From contig LUGL01000024.1 in the NCBI GenBank assembly GCA_002796835.1, positions 118,176-164,056 of the forward strand: a stretch of 45,881 nt of DNA, given 5' to 3'. Positions 26,653-35,900 of this stretch are shown here, piece after piece (positions within the stretch are counted from its first letter, which is position 1; every line of letters begins with the position of its first letter). The notes beneath the pieces were generated by a model. That model was not told where the DNA came from, did not search any database, and saw nothing but the letters and a program-made list of their open reading frames with translations. The translations under genes were made by a program, and so were the position numbers. Source of the stretch: Elainella saxicola E1. Its GTDB lineage: Bacteria > Cyanobacteriota > Cyanobacteriia > Elainellales > Elainellaceae.

Positions 26653-28686
26653 TTAATTGGGAGGAAGCGGATTCTCTGGCGGCGAGGCTGGATCTTGCAC
26701 TTGCACATTCAGGGCGAAATCAGTTGGCTGTTGGGCTACCACATCGATTTGATATTCACCGCCTTCAAAGATACGCGCATTCCAAGTGACGATGCCGCTA
26801 GCATTTTCAACCGGTCGGCCATCGGGATAGTGAATATTTAAAGTGACTGCACCTTGCAGAATTTCCGCTTTCAGCACTTGACCCGGTTGCGCATTCACAA
26901 GATAGCGTTTGATCCGATCGCCCCCGGTTTGACTCGAAATTTGACTGTTGTTGTCCGGCAAGAGTCGAACATCGAACTCTGGTGTGGCAGAAGGACTGGG
27001 GCTAGGGGAAGGATTGGGTTCTGGAGAAGGGCTTTGAACCGCTGCTTCCAGGCTGGCTTTCAATTTGTAGTTGCTGGAAGACACCCCTTTAACCGGACTG
27101 AGACGAATGGCATAGTCACCTGTAGCATCAAGGCTGCCTTTCCAGGAGAGCACGCGATCGGCCTGATCATTCGCGGGTTGTCGATCGGGCGTCAGCACAC
27201 TCAATAAGACTCCTTCTCCCTCTAAGGTTGCGGTGAGTACCTGCCCCTGAGTAGCTGGAACAATGTAGACGACTGCCTCATTAGCTTGCAAGCTGCCTTC
27301 GACACTGGTTAATTCTCCGTTATCAGGCAAATTTAGTCGTTGACTATATTCAACAGGTTGGTTGTTGTCAGGTTTTAACGTCTCTGAAGGTTGAGGGGAG
27401 GGAGCCGGAGTTGGCGTCGCAGTGTCAACTGGCGTTGGGGACGGTGTGGCAATTGGGGTGGGTTGAGTGGTGTTCAGCAAAGCACTGACGATCGCCCAAG
27501 CTGCAATTCCGGTAACCGTGGCTAATCCTGTCCCGATCGCCAACACGGCCCAGGGATTTTCCCAGATCGAGGGTTCATCACCCGTCGGAATCATGGGGGG
27601 TTGGTTCTGCTGCCGAACAGGCTTCGTGTACTGCGAACTATGTGAACTATGCGAACTGTACTGCGAACTGGGTCTTGCTGGGGAATGGGAGGAGGGATTA
27701 TAGGTTGAAGTCGGTTCTGCTCGCCGTCCCACTGCCATCGTTTTCATCTGGGACAAGTCAGGGGGCAACGGTTGAGCTGGTGGCGGAGCGGGGGTTGGCG
27801 GAGTGGGATAGGCCGGTGGGGTTGATGGATAGGTTGGCATGGAGTTGGTCACCATCGCCTGTAGTGCTTGGGCCACTTCACTGACTGACTGATAGCGATC
27901 GCCAGGACGATAGCTCAACATGCGGTTCAAGACTTCTGCAAAGCCGGGATGGATGTTAGGTACCCAGGGCAACCAGTTCCAGGTCAAATTGCGATCGTCA
28001 TACAGCTCTTGTGGTTCTCGTCCGGTCATCAGCACCACAGCAGTGACTGCCAGGGAATAGAGGTCACTGTTTGGATAGGCGCGTCCGGTCTGCATTTGCT
28101 CACTAGGAGCATAGCCCAACTTGCCTACGGTGGTGGGAACGTCAGATTCTTGGGATTGAAAGCGAGTAGCTAACTCTTTCACCACACCAAAGTCGATCAG
28201 CACGGGCAAGTTATCTTGTTGCCGAAGAATAATATTGTCGGGCGCAATATCCCGATGAATAATGCCTTTGCTGTGAATATGAGCCAGGACGGGCAGAATT
28301 TGGTAGATCAGTTGCAGCGCTTCTGCATCTGAGAAGGAGGTGCCGCGAGCTTTTCGCTCATTCAGCAGCAAGCGGTAGGTTTTGCCCTCTACATAGTCTT
28401 GAACGAGAAATAATCGCTGATTTTCCTCAAAAGTAGCGCGAAATTGCGGAATTTGAGGATGGGAAATCTGGTAAAGAATAGTGGCTTCTCGCTGAAACAG
28501 CTCCCTTGCTTTTGTCAGGGCGTAGTTGCTGCCCATGGGAGGAATAAATTCCTTCAGCGCACAGCGTTCGTTGAAGCGGCCCTGGTCTTCTGCCAGGTAA
28601 GTCCGACCAAATCCCCCCTGTCCTAGAATACTGAGCACACGGTAGCGATTTTGCAGGATACTGCCAGTGGCGATCGGGGGTTGCAT
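26653..28686 (-). CDS. Serine/threonine protein kinase with membrane anchor and C-terminal extracytoplasmic domains
   Basis: A Hanks-type kinase of about 677 residues. It has a glycine loop (GQGGFGRTY), the ATP lysine in ALKEF, catalytic HRDIAPDN (the lysine two residues after the aspartate is alanine, a variant seen in cyanobacterial kinases), an intact DFG and an APSEQ-type segment. A proline/serine-rich juxtamembrane linker precedes one membrane segment (AVLAIGTGLATVTGIAAWAIV). After it come a second proline/threonine-rich linker and two beta-rich modules resembling bacterial pre-peptidase C-terminal (PPC) domains (GDYAIRLSPVKG, GEYQIDVVAQQ). The outer part is probably a periplasmic sensor. 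The ATG at 28686 fits the kinase start; an ATG at 28725 is the alternative. Neither has a strong ribosome binding site. Confidence 0.92.
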   Translation of the reverse strand: MQPPIATGSILQNRYRVLSILGQGGFGRTYLAEDQGRFNERCALKEFIPPMGSNYALTKARELFQREATILYQISHPQIPQFRATFEENQRLFLVQDYVEGKTYRLLLNERKARGTSFSDAEALQLIYQILPVLAHIHSKGIIHRDIAPDNIILRQQDNLPVLIDFGVVKELATRFQSQESDVPTTVGKLGYAPSEQMQTGRAYPNSDLYSLAVTAVVLMTGREPQELYDDRNLTWNWLPWVPNIHPGFAEVLNRMLSYRPGDRYQSVSEVAQALQAMVTNSMPTYPSTPPAYPTPPTPAPPPAQPLPPDLSQMKTMAVGRRAEPTSTYNPSSHSPARPSSQYSSHSSHSSQYTKPVRQQNQPPMIPTGDEPSIWENPWAVLAIGTGLATVTGIAAWAIVSALLNTTQPTPIATPSPTPVDTATPTPAPSPQPSETLKPDNNQPVEYSQRLNLPDNGELTSVEGSLQANEAVVYIVPATQGQVLTATLEGEGVLLSVLTPDRQPANDQADRVLSWKGSLDATGDYAIRLSPVKGVSSSNYKLKASLEAAVQSPSPEPNPSPSPSPSATPEFDVRLLPDNNSQISSQTGGDRIKRYLVNAQPGQVLKAEILQGAVTLNIHYPDGRPVENASGIVTWNARIFEGGEYQIDVVAQQPTDFALNVQVQDPASPPENPLPPN

Positions 28687-28725
28687 GGTCAATGACTCAA
28701 CTCGCAAATTAGAGAATGGATTCAA

Positions 28726-29081
28726 CGATCACATTGGTTTTATCAGATATTGGCCAGGATCAACATTGCGACTTGTGCCGAACCTGATCGATATTTCAAC
28801 ACCTCAATATCAACCCCAATTTTAAGGGGTGTCAACCTCAGCAAAGGTTGGCCTCTCATCATAGCGAAGGATGCCGGATCTTGCGTTGCCTCTGGTGGAA
28901 CTAGCTCCACTGAAAAATTTCTGCTGGAACTATTTGGAATTTCGGTAAGTCTAGCAGCTGGGGGAATTGCCAAAGTGCTCGCAGAATGGTTTATTTCTAG
29001 AGGTGGTCAAATGCAAACATCAGCTTGCTTCACCCCCTGCGACAGCAATTGCCATTAAATCCATTTCGCGGTATCTGACTG
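28726..29081. other. Intergenic region with no reliable gene
   Basis: About 356 bases between divergent kinase and RTX genes. Short overlapping open frames exist on both strands, but each begins with TTG and lacks a ribosome binding site. TTCTAGAGG occurs at 28995. Both promoters presumably lie here; no clear elements or hairpins were found. Confidence 0.5.
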
Positions 29082-30032
29082 ATGACTTCAAATCGTTCTC
29101 TAGACGCTTCTACCTCGTCTACTTCCAGCCAGACTAAGCCTACCCAAACCCAGAAAAAGGCCCAACAAAACAACAACTGTCTGCCCGGTATCACGTTAGA
29201 GGGCACTGAAGCCAATGACACATTAGTCGGTACTGTAGATAGCGATACGCTACGAGGTCGATCAGGTCGGGATGAGTTGACCGGTTTGGACTGTAACGAC
29301 AAACTGTTTGGTGACAAAGATGACGATCGCTTGTTTGGGGATAAGGGGAGCGATCAGCTCAATGGCAATGAGGAAAATGATCAACTCTACGGGGGCAGTG
29401 GCAACGACAAGCTCAACGGCAATGAGAACGACGATAAACTCTACGGGGGCAGTGGCAAAGATAAGCTCAACGGCAATGAGGCCAGAGATCAGCTCTACGG
29501 GGGTAGTGGCAAAGATCAGATGAATGGCGGCAATGGCAAGGATCTCCTCAGAGGAAATGGCGGCAAGGATAACCTAAAGGGTGGTAAGAAAAGCGATACC
29601 CTGTTTGGGGACAAGGGCGACGATCGCCTCAGTGGCGGCAAAGGTGGAGATACTGTGCGGGGCGGTGATGGGGGCGATCGGCTGAACGGCGGCAACGGCA
29701 ATGATGTCCTGGTTGGGGGCTTTGGAGCAGACCGGATTACCAGCGGCAGTGGTAAAGATCTTTTCGTCTACGATTCCATTTCGGATCAAAGCGATCGAGC
29801 CATCGACTTTGATTACAACGATGACGACATCGATCTGAGCACTATTTTTGAGAGCAGCATCTACAACACCACCAATCGTTTCCGAGATTATGTGGTGGTG
29901 GTGAAAGATAACTCAGATACGTTAATTCGGGTGGATCCAGATGGAGAAAGAGGGGATGCCCTGTTCATAACTTTAGTGCGGCTGGTCGATGTTGACTATG
30001 ACAAGATCAATCGCAATAACTTTATTCTCTAG
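29082..30032 (+). CDS. RTX (hemolysin-type calcium-binding repeat) protein
   Basis: A 316-residue protein made almost entirely of about 20 GGxGxDxLx-type nonapeptide repeats (about residues 45-230). A Ser/Thr/Gln-rich N-terminus precedes them, and a C-terminal region follows (DLFVYDSISDQSDRAIDFDYNDDDIDLS) of the type found after RTX repeats in type I secretion substrates. Calcium binding would fold the parallel beta roll outside the cell. No catalytic or adhesion domain is present, so it may be a structural or surface-layer-like protein. Many repeat positions carry N or K (GNENDDKLYG) rather than canonical glycine. Three consecutive 54-nt DNA-level repeats occur at 29352-29513. No ABC/HlyD/TolC secretion genes are nearby. 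Confidence 0.88.
   Translation: MTSNRSLDASTSSTSSQTKPTQTQKKAQQNNNCLPGITLEGTEANDTLVGTVDSDTLRGRSGRDELTGLDCNDKLFGDKDDDRLFGDKGSDQLNGNEENDQLYGGSGNDKLNGNENDDKLYGGSGKDKLNGNEARDQLYGGSGKDQMNGGNGKDLLRGNGGKDNLKGGKKSDTLFGDKGDDRLSGGKGGDTVRGGDGGDRLNGGNGNDVLVGGFGADRITSGSGKDLFVYDSISDQSDRAIDFDYNDDDIDLSTIFESSIYNTTNRFRDYVVVVKDNSDTLIRVDPDGERGDALFITLVRLVDVDYDKINRNNFIL
29352..29513 (+). repeat. Three 54-nt in-frame repeats within the RTX gene
   Basis: Units begin at 29352, 29406 and 29460. Each encodes 18 residues, that is two RTX nonapeptides of the form DxLNGNExxDxLYGGSGx. They are nearly identical at the DNA level, which suggests recent internal duplication. Confidence 0.85.
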
Positions 30033-30063
30033 TACAGCAAAAATAAGTTTTGAGAGGAGTGAA

Positions 30064-30101
30064 GGGGTTCTGCTCCTTCTTGGAGCTTTTCCCCGAACCC
30101 C
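30064..30101. terminator. Nested hairpin after the RTX gene
   Basis: Outer arms GGGGTTC (30064-30070) and GAACCCC (30095-30101) enclose an inner stem GCTCC-TTCTT-GGAGC (30072-30086). It lies 31 bases after the RTX stop codon, at the convergent 3' ends of the RTX and HDO genes. Confidence 0.55.
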
Positions 30102-30145
30102 CATATTGCAAAATTTAGTATTTGTAACAGTGGACAATGCACATG

Positions 30146-30184
30146 GGGTTTCATAGTGAGGATGTGGTAGTCCCTATGAAACCC
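30146..30184. terminator. 11-bp perfect stem between convergent genes
   Basis: GGGTTTCATAG (30146-30156) and CTATGAAACCC (30174-30184) form a perfect 11-bp stem with a 17-base loop. It is flanked further out by ATATTGCA (30103-30110) and its complement TGCAATAT (30196-30203). It probably acts as a bidirectional terminator or is a small mobile repeat. A short T-run follows at 30202. Confidence 0.6.
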
Positions 30185-30221
30185 TGATGTCTTCATGCAA
30201 TATTTTTCGAGAAAAGGGAAG

Positions 30222-30911
30222 CTAGCGCATAGACGCCTCCAGCATTAAGGCAGTTTCGTCATCAGCAAAAGCTTGAGTTAACTCATCGCTTCTCAAGGCC
30301 CAATCCACCATGCGCAGATAAAGGATTGCTCCCATTTTGGCCCCTTCGATCAAATCGGCCATGTTGGCTTCATCCAGATCGGTATTGCGCAGCACATTTA
30401 GAATCCAATCCCCATGCGGCAACTCTTCATGCATATGGATTTGCATAAACCGGGATGTTCGTTCATCAATAAACGGTGCATTATGCAAAAGCTGCTTTGC
30501 AACATCATTGCTGCCAGAACCAAGATTTTCCAGGATGCAGGTTGCGCCCAAGCGGATAAAGGGTCTGGTTTCAATCACGCTATTGAAAAAGGCCCACCAG
30601 AGCTGCACATCTAAAGGAGCAGGCAGCAACGATTGATTCAGGTTTTCCAGATCTCGCTTCGCAATACGATAGTGCATTTCTTCTTCTAGACCAAATGCCA
30701 CTAAAAATTCGCGCAGTTTTCCTTTCGTTGCCAGACTGGAGTGACTGGCCGCCAAGAAGAAATGCCGCTGCACATCTTTGGTCAAGTGAAACTGCATGGA
30801 GAGATAGCGGGTGTATTGTTCCAGCGTCAGCCCTCCGGCTGCAGCAACCTGCTCCAGCTTATGGCGAAAAATACGTTTTGCAATGGTAACGATCGAGAGT
30901 AGAGTATCCAT
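30222..30911 (-). CDS. Heme-oxygenase-like diiron oxidase (HDO) family protein
   Basis: A 229-residue all-helical protein of the iron-containing redox enzyme group. The helix pattern is QYTRYLSMQFHLTKDVQRHF, then LEEEMHYRIAKRDL (E-x-x-H), LGATCILENLGSG (glutamate) and HMHEELPHGDWI (H-x-H-E-x-x-x-H), giving a plausible set of Glu/His ligands for two iron atoms. Characterised members oxidise fatty acids or amino acids with O2, for example UndA (fatty acid decarboxylation) and BesC. The gene lies 87 bases downstream of the acyltransferase-CNB gene on the same strand, so that product may be its substrate (inference). There is no signal peptide; the protein is cytoplasmic. It starts at an ATG with a weak ribosome binding site. 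Confidence 0.78.
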   Translation of the reverse strand: MDTLLSIVTIAKRIFRHKLEQVAAAGGLTLEQYTRYLSMQFHLTKDVQRHFFLAASHSSLATKGKLREFLVAFGLEEEMHYRIAKRDLENLNQSLLPAPLDVQLWWAFFNSVIETRPFIRLGATCILENLGSGSNDVAKQLLHNAPFIDERTSRFMQIHMHEELPHGDWILNVLRNTDLDEANMADLIEGAKMGAILYLRMVDWALRSDELTQAFADDETALMLEASMR

Positions 30912-30998
30912 AGGTTAGAAATCGTGAAAAGAAAGTGATTGATTAGAGAACACAAACGGAAATCAGGAGTGGATGATCGCTTAGACCAGCAATCTCCT

Positions 30999-32123
30999 TT
31001 AGGCAACTTGTTGCAAAGATTGAGCCGATCGCTCTTGGGAGATATCAGGAACATAGCGACTACAAATCGCGTGGGAAGCCTGAAACAAGAGTTGGCACAT
31101 GAAGCTTGGCATCACCTTCGTGAGTTTCGCGATCGCCGGTTTTGGGAAAATGAGCAGCTCTGTATCTGTTAGAGCCACAGCTTGTTCGGGAGAGATAGAT
31201 TGCTGAAATAGATTGGTTTCGCCAAAGGTTTGAGCAGCGCTTAATGAGGTCACGGTGCGAGTTGTACCGTTCACCCGATGGCTAATTTCAACATTTCCAG
31301 ACAGAATGAGAAACATTGCATTTGCTGCGTCGCCCACTTGGACGATCGTCTCACCAGCCCGTACTTTGTGAATCGTGGTGGCCTGTAACAGTTGCTTCAA
31401 CTTCTCAGGCTCTAATCCCTGAAACACAGTCTTAAGTTCGGGAGGATTGGAATCCCATCGCAATTGATCGGGCTGCAACTGCCGCGATTGCTGCAATGGT
31501 TGAAAGGTATGGTCAAACCAGTTTCTTGCAAACACGCTACAGGTGTAATGGCGGGCAACCCGGTAAAACGGAGACCGCATCGATTTCAAGTGCTCCACAT
31601 CCTCTAGAACCAACACTTGTGGCACTTGTAGGCCGACTTCTGAATCCAGAAAGTGGTTGGTATAGCGACGATAGCCCATATTGGTGTAAAACGGCAGCAG
31701 CCAAGGGGCAGAACAGAGGAAATCGAACTGGATACCCCGTTCCAGGCTGTCGCGATAGGCTTCCAACACCAGCGCTCCGACGATCGAAGAGTTGCGATAT
31801 TCGGGAGCAATCATCAGGCGACTGCTGACCGAAACAGCCCCTTCTCCAAAGGCTTGGCTAAATGGCTCCAACTTGAGTCGTTGGCTAAGGTAAGCAGGAA
31901 TAGAAGTCACATTGAGGTAATTGTGCCGCAGCGTCGCAATGATTTGATCCCCATCGGTGATGTAGCGCAGCAGGGCGGTTTCATCCAATTCATCTTCGAT
32001 CGTTCTAGCTTGATGGTCGGCATCTTTCGGCTGTTTCTTCATTTCTTCAACGTAAACTTGATAGCGAAACCGATAGATAGCTTGCTTTTCTTCGGGGCTG
32101 GTAGCGACGGTAATTTGTGTCAT
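30999..32123 (-). CDS. FeeM/LuxI-fold N-acyltransferase fused to a cNMP-binding-like domain
   Basis: A 374-residue two-domain protein. Residues 1-200 match the GNAT-related N-acyl amino acid synthase/autoinducer synthase fold: IYRFRYQVYVEEM, a conserved acidic D-E-x-D region, GDQIIATLRHNYL, VSVSSRLMIAPEYRNSSIVGAL (arginine and acyl-binding strand) and PFYTNMGYRRY. Related enzymes transfer a fatty acyl group from acyl carrier protein to an amino acid. Residues about 245-355 form a cyclic-nucleotide-binding-type barrel (AGETIVQVGDAANAMFLILSG, FGETNLF). The arginine that contacts the cyclic phosphate is missing (SPEQAVAL), so ligand binding is doubtful. ATG 32123 is used; a TTG at 32144 behind GGGGA is an alternative. 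It is the promoter-proximal partner of the HDO gene. Confidence 0.82.
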   Translation of the reverse strand: MTQITVATSPEEKQAIYRFRYQVYVEEMKKQPKDADHQARTIEDELDETALLRYITDGDQIIATLRHNYLNVTSIPAYLSQRLKLEPFSQAFGEGAVSVSSRLMIAPEYRNSSIVGALVLEAYRDSLERGIQFDFLCSAPWLLPFYTNMGYRRYTNHFLDSEVGLQVPQVLVLEDVEHLKSMRSPFYRVARHYTCSVFARNWFDHTFQPLQQSRQLQPDQLRWDSNPPELKTVFQGLEPEKLKQLLQATTIHKVRAGETIVQVGDAANAMFLILSGNVEISHRVNGTTRTVTSLSAAQTFGETNLFQQSISPEQAVALTDTELLIFPKPAIAKLTKVMPSFMCQLLFQASHAICSRYVPDISQERSAQSLQQVA

Positions 32124-32379
32124 AACGTTTTCTACGTTTTTCAAAATTCCCCAAAAGCAGGGGATTGGGGGCTAAGAGACCTGTTGTGTGATGACCTGCA
32201 AAATAGAGAAGATTCACAGAGTAGATGCGTTGCACTCATTGCAAAAGGTGCTTGTTTGCAGGAGGATTGTTGGAGGATTAACCGCAAGTCTTGTGATCGA
32301 AACAAGGTCATTGCCGATCGATTGACTTGGCTGGATGAAGTAGAAGCTGCTGATTAGAATTCTGAAAACTCAGCAGAAA

Positions 32380-32607
32380 TTACGCATCTAACTGCAACGG
32401 TAGGTGAAGTTGATAGGTTAGATCAGCATCTCGTCCAATGCCTTTGAACCAATCAACGGGCCGAGGTTGAACGGCAGTGACCAGAAACAGATTTTGGGTC
32501 AAGAGGATCTGCGCTTCGGCTGCCAACGTCGGCAAAGGCACTGATGCAGTTAGAGCCAGACGGATAATTGTCGTTGCGCAGAGAATTCTTCGTAGGGAGT
32601 AATGCAT
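32380..32607 (-). CDS. Small secreted protein, hypothetical
   Basis: A 75-residue ORF with a convincing signal peptide: a basic n-region (MHYSLRRIL), a hydrophobic core (CATTIIRLALTASVPLPTL) and an AAEA-type signal peptidase site. About 45 mature residues follow. GGAG sits eight bases before the ATG. No family is recognised. It could be a small periplasmic factor or the remnant of a longer secreted protein. It lies about 250 bases upstream of the acyltransferase on the same strand. Confidence 0.5.
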   Translation of the reverse strand: MHYSLRRILCATTIIRLALTASVPLPTLAAEAQILLTQNLFLVTAVQPRPVDWFKGIGRDADLTYQLHLPLQLDA

Positions 32608-32906
32608 AAGATCAACTCCATGGGGCTTAAGTAAAGGAGTAAGTTCAAGCCTGTCGTTCCATGCATCTGATGCACATTGACTTGATGCTCCTAATCTAAC
32701 GACCGCATTTGGCGATCGGGGTCAGACGAAGTCAGATGAAGGTCATCGTAAAAGTCATCGATTGACAAGTGAGAATAAATCAGTTCACAAAACCAACAAA
32801 TATATGAAGATATCTTCCGGAAAACCCTATTCTGCAATTGTTTTCTTGCTTTAGATATAGCCCCCAAATCATTCACGTCACCTGGCTAGAGTGCATCATT
32901 ACTACT
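32608..32906. promoter_or_regulatory. Divergent intergenic region before the STAND gene
   Basis: About 299 bases between the small secreted ORF and the WD40 STAND gene. It contains the palindrome TGCATC-T-GATGCA at 32662-32674 and repeated GTCAGA/AGTCATCGA-like words at 32722-32765. Nothing coding was recognised. Confidence 0.4.
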
Positions 32907-35900
32907 ATGGGAATTAGCCTCGAAGTTGCCCTAACTCTGGTTCAAGATATTCTCGGACAAACTAAATTCACTGAAGTACAAGAAGCAGTCTTTCGCGGAG
33001 TTTGGGCAAAACAGTCCTATCAGGAAATCATTAATCAAGCGGCCCAAAACGGTTTCTATTACAGCCTGGGTCATTTGAAAAACACTGGATCTGATCTATG
33101 GCAGGCCTTGAGTGATGCTTTAGGCGATCGGGTCACCAAAAACAATCTGCCGACGCTTTTGGAACGCTACCAGCAGCAACATCAATCGCATCTGGACGAT
33201 CGGCAAGACTGGGGAGAAGCGGTTTTACCAGTCCAGTTCTATGGTCGATCGCGTGAATTGGCAATGCTCAAATCCTGGATTGTGAAAGATCAATGCCGTG
33301 TGGTTGCGCTCTTAGGCATGGGTGGCATGGGCAAAACTTCCCTGGCCATCAAACTGGTGCAAGAAATTTTAGACACTGGGAACTATGAGCGTCTCTTCTG
33401 GCGTTCGCTATTGAATGCACCTTCGATCGACTGCATCTTACAGGAATTAATTCATTTTTTGGCTGATCAACAAGATATTGAGATCGCGGCAACGGTGGAA
33501 GGCAAAATTACCCAGGCACTTTCTTACTTGAAACAAGTTCGTTGTCTCGTTGTTCTAGACAATCTGGAATCAGTTCTGCAAGATAGCAGTTCCGCAGGGG
33601 CTTACCCTCCCGATCACGAAGCTTATGGCTTGCTGATTCAGCGGTTCGGTGAAGTCGCGCATTCCAGCTGCTTGCTGCTCACCAGTCGAGAAAAACCGCG
33701 AGAAGTGGCTTGGGCAGAAGGTCCTGATTCACGAGTGCGATCGTTCTTGCTGAAGGGACTGACGTTTAGTGCCGGACAAACCATTTTTCAACGCAAGGGT
33801 TGTTTTGGTCTGGATGAGAATTCCCTGCAACAACTTTTCAACCACTATGCGGGCAATCCATTAGCCCTCAACATTGTGGCTTCAGGCGTGCAAGAACTGT
33901 TTGATGGGGATCTCAAAGAGTTATTCCCCTATATGCAACAGGGATGGTTACAGTTTGATGACATTAATGATATTTTGGCTCGTCAGTTTGATCGACTTTC
34001 CATGGCTGAACAGGAAGTGATGTACTGGTTGGCGATCAACCGCGAGCCGGTCTCCCATGTTGAGCTGATGGAAGATATTGTTTCCGTTACAGTGAAGCAA
34101 CAATTGCTGGACGCCTTGAAGTCGCTGGCCCGCCGCTGCTTGATCGAACGCAATGAAAAGCGCTGGCTGTTGCAGCCTGTGGTGATGGAATATGTAACGA
34201 ATCGCTTAATTCAGCAAGTTTGCCATGAAGTCGTGCAGCAAGATTACGCGCTGCTCAACAGCCATGCTTTGCTCAAGGCGCAAGGTAAAGATTATGTACG
34301 ACAGGCTCAGTCGTCCCTGATTCTCCAGCCCCTGCTCGCGGCATTAACGACTCAACTGGGTAGCCAGAAAAACATCGAATTTCAACTCCGGCAGATTTTA
34401 GAGCAGCTCAGAATTAAAGCCCCTTTACAGCCGGGATATACGGCTGGCAATATTCTGAATCTATTGCGAGAACTCAGTCTGGATTTGAGTCGCATTGACT
34501 GTTCTTATCTTACGGTTTGGCAAGCCAACCTGGCAGGCGTAAAATTATCTCGTGCAAATTTTGCCCATGCAGATTTAGCCAAATCAGTTTTTACAGATAC
34601 TTTTGGTGCAGTGATCTCGCTTGCGGTCAGTCCCCAAGGCAATCTTTTTGCATCGGGTGGTGAATTTGGTGAAGTGCACCTATGGCAAACGAAAGATGGA
34701 AAAGCATTACAGGTACTCCAGGGCCACACAGGCTGGGTTTTCTCGGTGGCATTCAGTCCGGATGGTCAAACCTTAGCCAGCTCCAGTCATGACCAAACTG
34801 TGAAATTGTGGGATGTCAGCACTGGAGAATGTCTCCAAACCCTTTATGAGCACACAGATTGGATTTGGGCAGTTGCCTTTAGTCCCAATGGGCAATGGCT
34901 GGCAACTGCGGGTGAAGATTGCAAAATCTGCCTCTGGCATGTTCGTAGCGGACAAATTCTGCATCGCTTGCAGGGTTGTCAGGCCATGCGATCGGTCGCT
35001 TTCAGTCCCGATGGTCAATTGCTGGTCAGTGGCAACAATGACTGTACGATCGACCTATGGGAAGTGCAGGCTGGGAAACATCTGAGAACGTTCACAGGAC
35101 ACCGAACCTGGGTTTGGACAGTGGCATTTCATCCGGATGGTAAACATTTCGCATCGGGAAGCCTGGATGCTGCAATTCATCTTTGGAATCTGGAGGATGA
35201 AACCTATACGATTTTTACAGGGCATAAAGATCTGGTGCGATCGCTAGCGTTCAGTCCAGATGGCAATACTTTGGCCAGCAGCAGTAACGATCAGATGATC
35301 AAACTCTGGGATATTCAAACCGGACGATGTTTGAAAACGTTGAAAGGTCATACCGACTGGGTATGGGCAGTTGTCTTTGCTGCTTCTACTCAAGGTGATT
35401 CAGCCCCAATTTTGATCAGTGGAGATGGCAATAAACTATTAAAACTCTGGGATGCTAACACAGGACAATGTTTGAAAACTCATCAAGGATATACCGCAGA
35501 GGTGTATTCTATTGCGCTCACTTCAAGCATGGTGTGCAGCGGCAGTAGTGATGGCATTGTGCGATTGTGGGATACGGATTCAGGCAGGGAACTCAGAGCT
35601 CTCAGGAAAAGCCAATATCGCATTTTGGCGATCGCACTAAGTCCCACCGATCCAATTCTGGCAAGCGCTGGTAAATCTACAACCCTATGGAATGTTGAAA
35701 CAGGTGAAGTATTGCGGACGCTAGATGGACATACTAGCTTTGTGAGTGCTGTCTGTTTTAATTCAACTGGCAATGTTTTAGCAACTGGAAGTCTGGATAC
35801 AACAATCAAATTATGGGACGTTCACTCCGGACGGTTGCTCAAAACCTTACGAGGTCATAATCATTTGGTTTGGTCCGTTTGCTTCAGCCCGGATGATAGC

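Noticed and set aside
28743-29058. Overlapping open frames of 76 and 102 codons on opposite strands between the kinase and RTX genes
   Set aside because: Both begin with TTG, lack a ribosome binding site and overlap each other; neither translation resembles a known family.
31653-32357. 234-codon frame antisense to the acyltransferase gene
   Set aside because: The opposite strand encodes a recognisable two-domain protein; this frame has no domain likeness.
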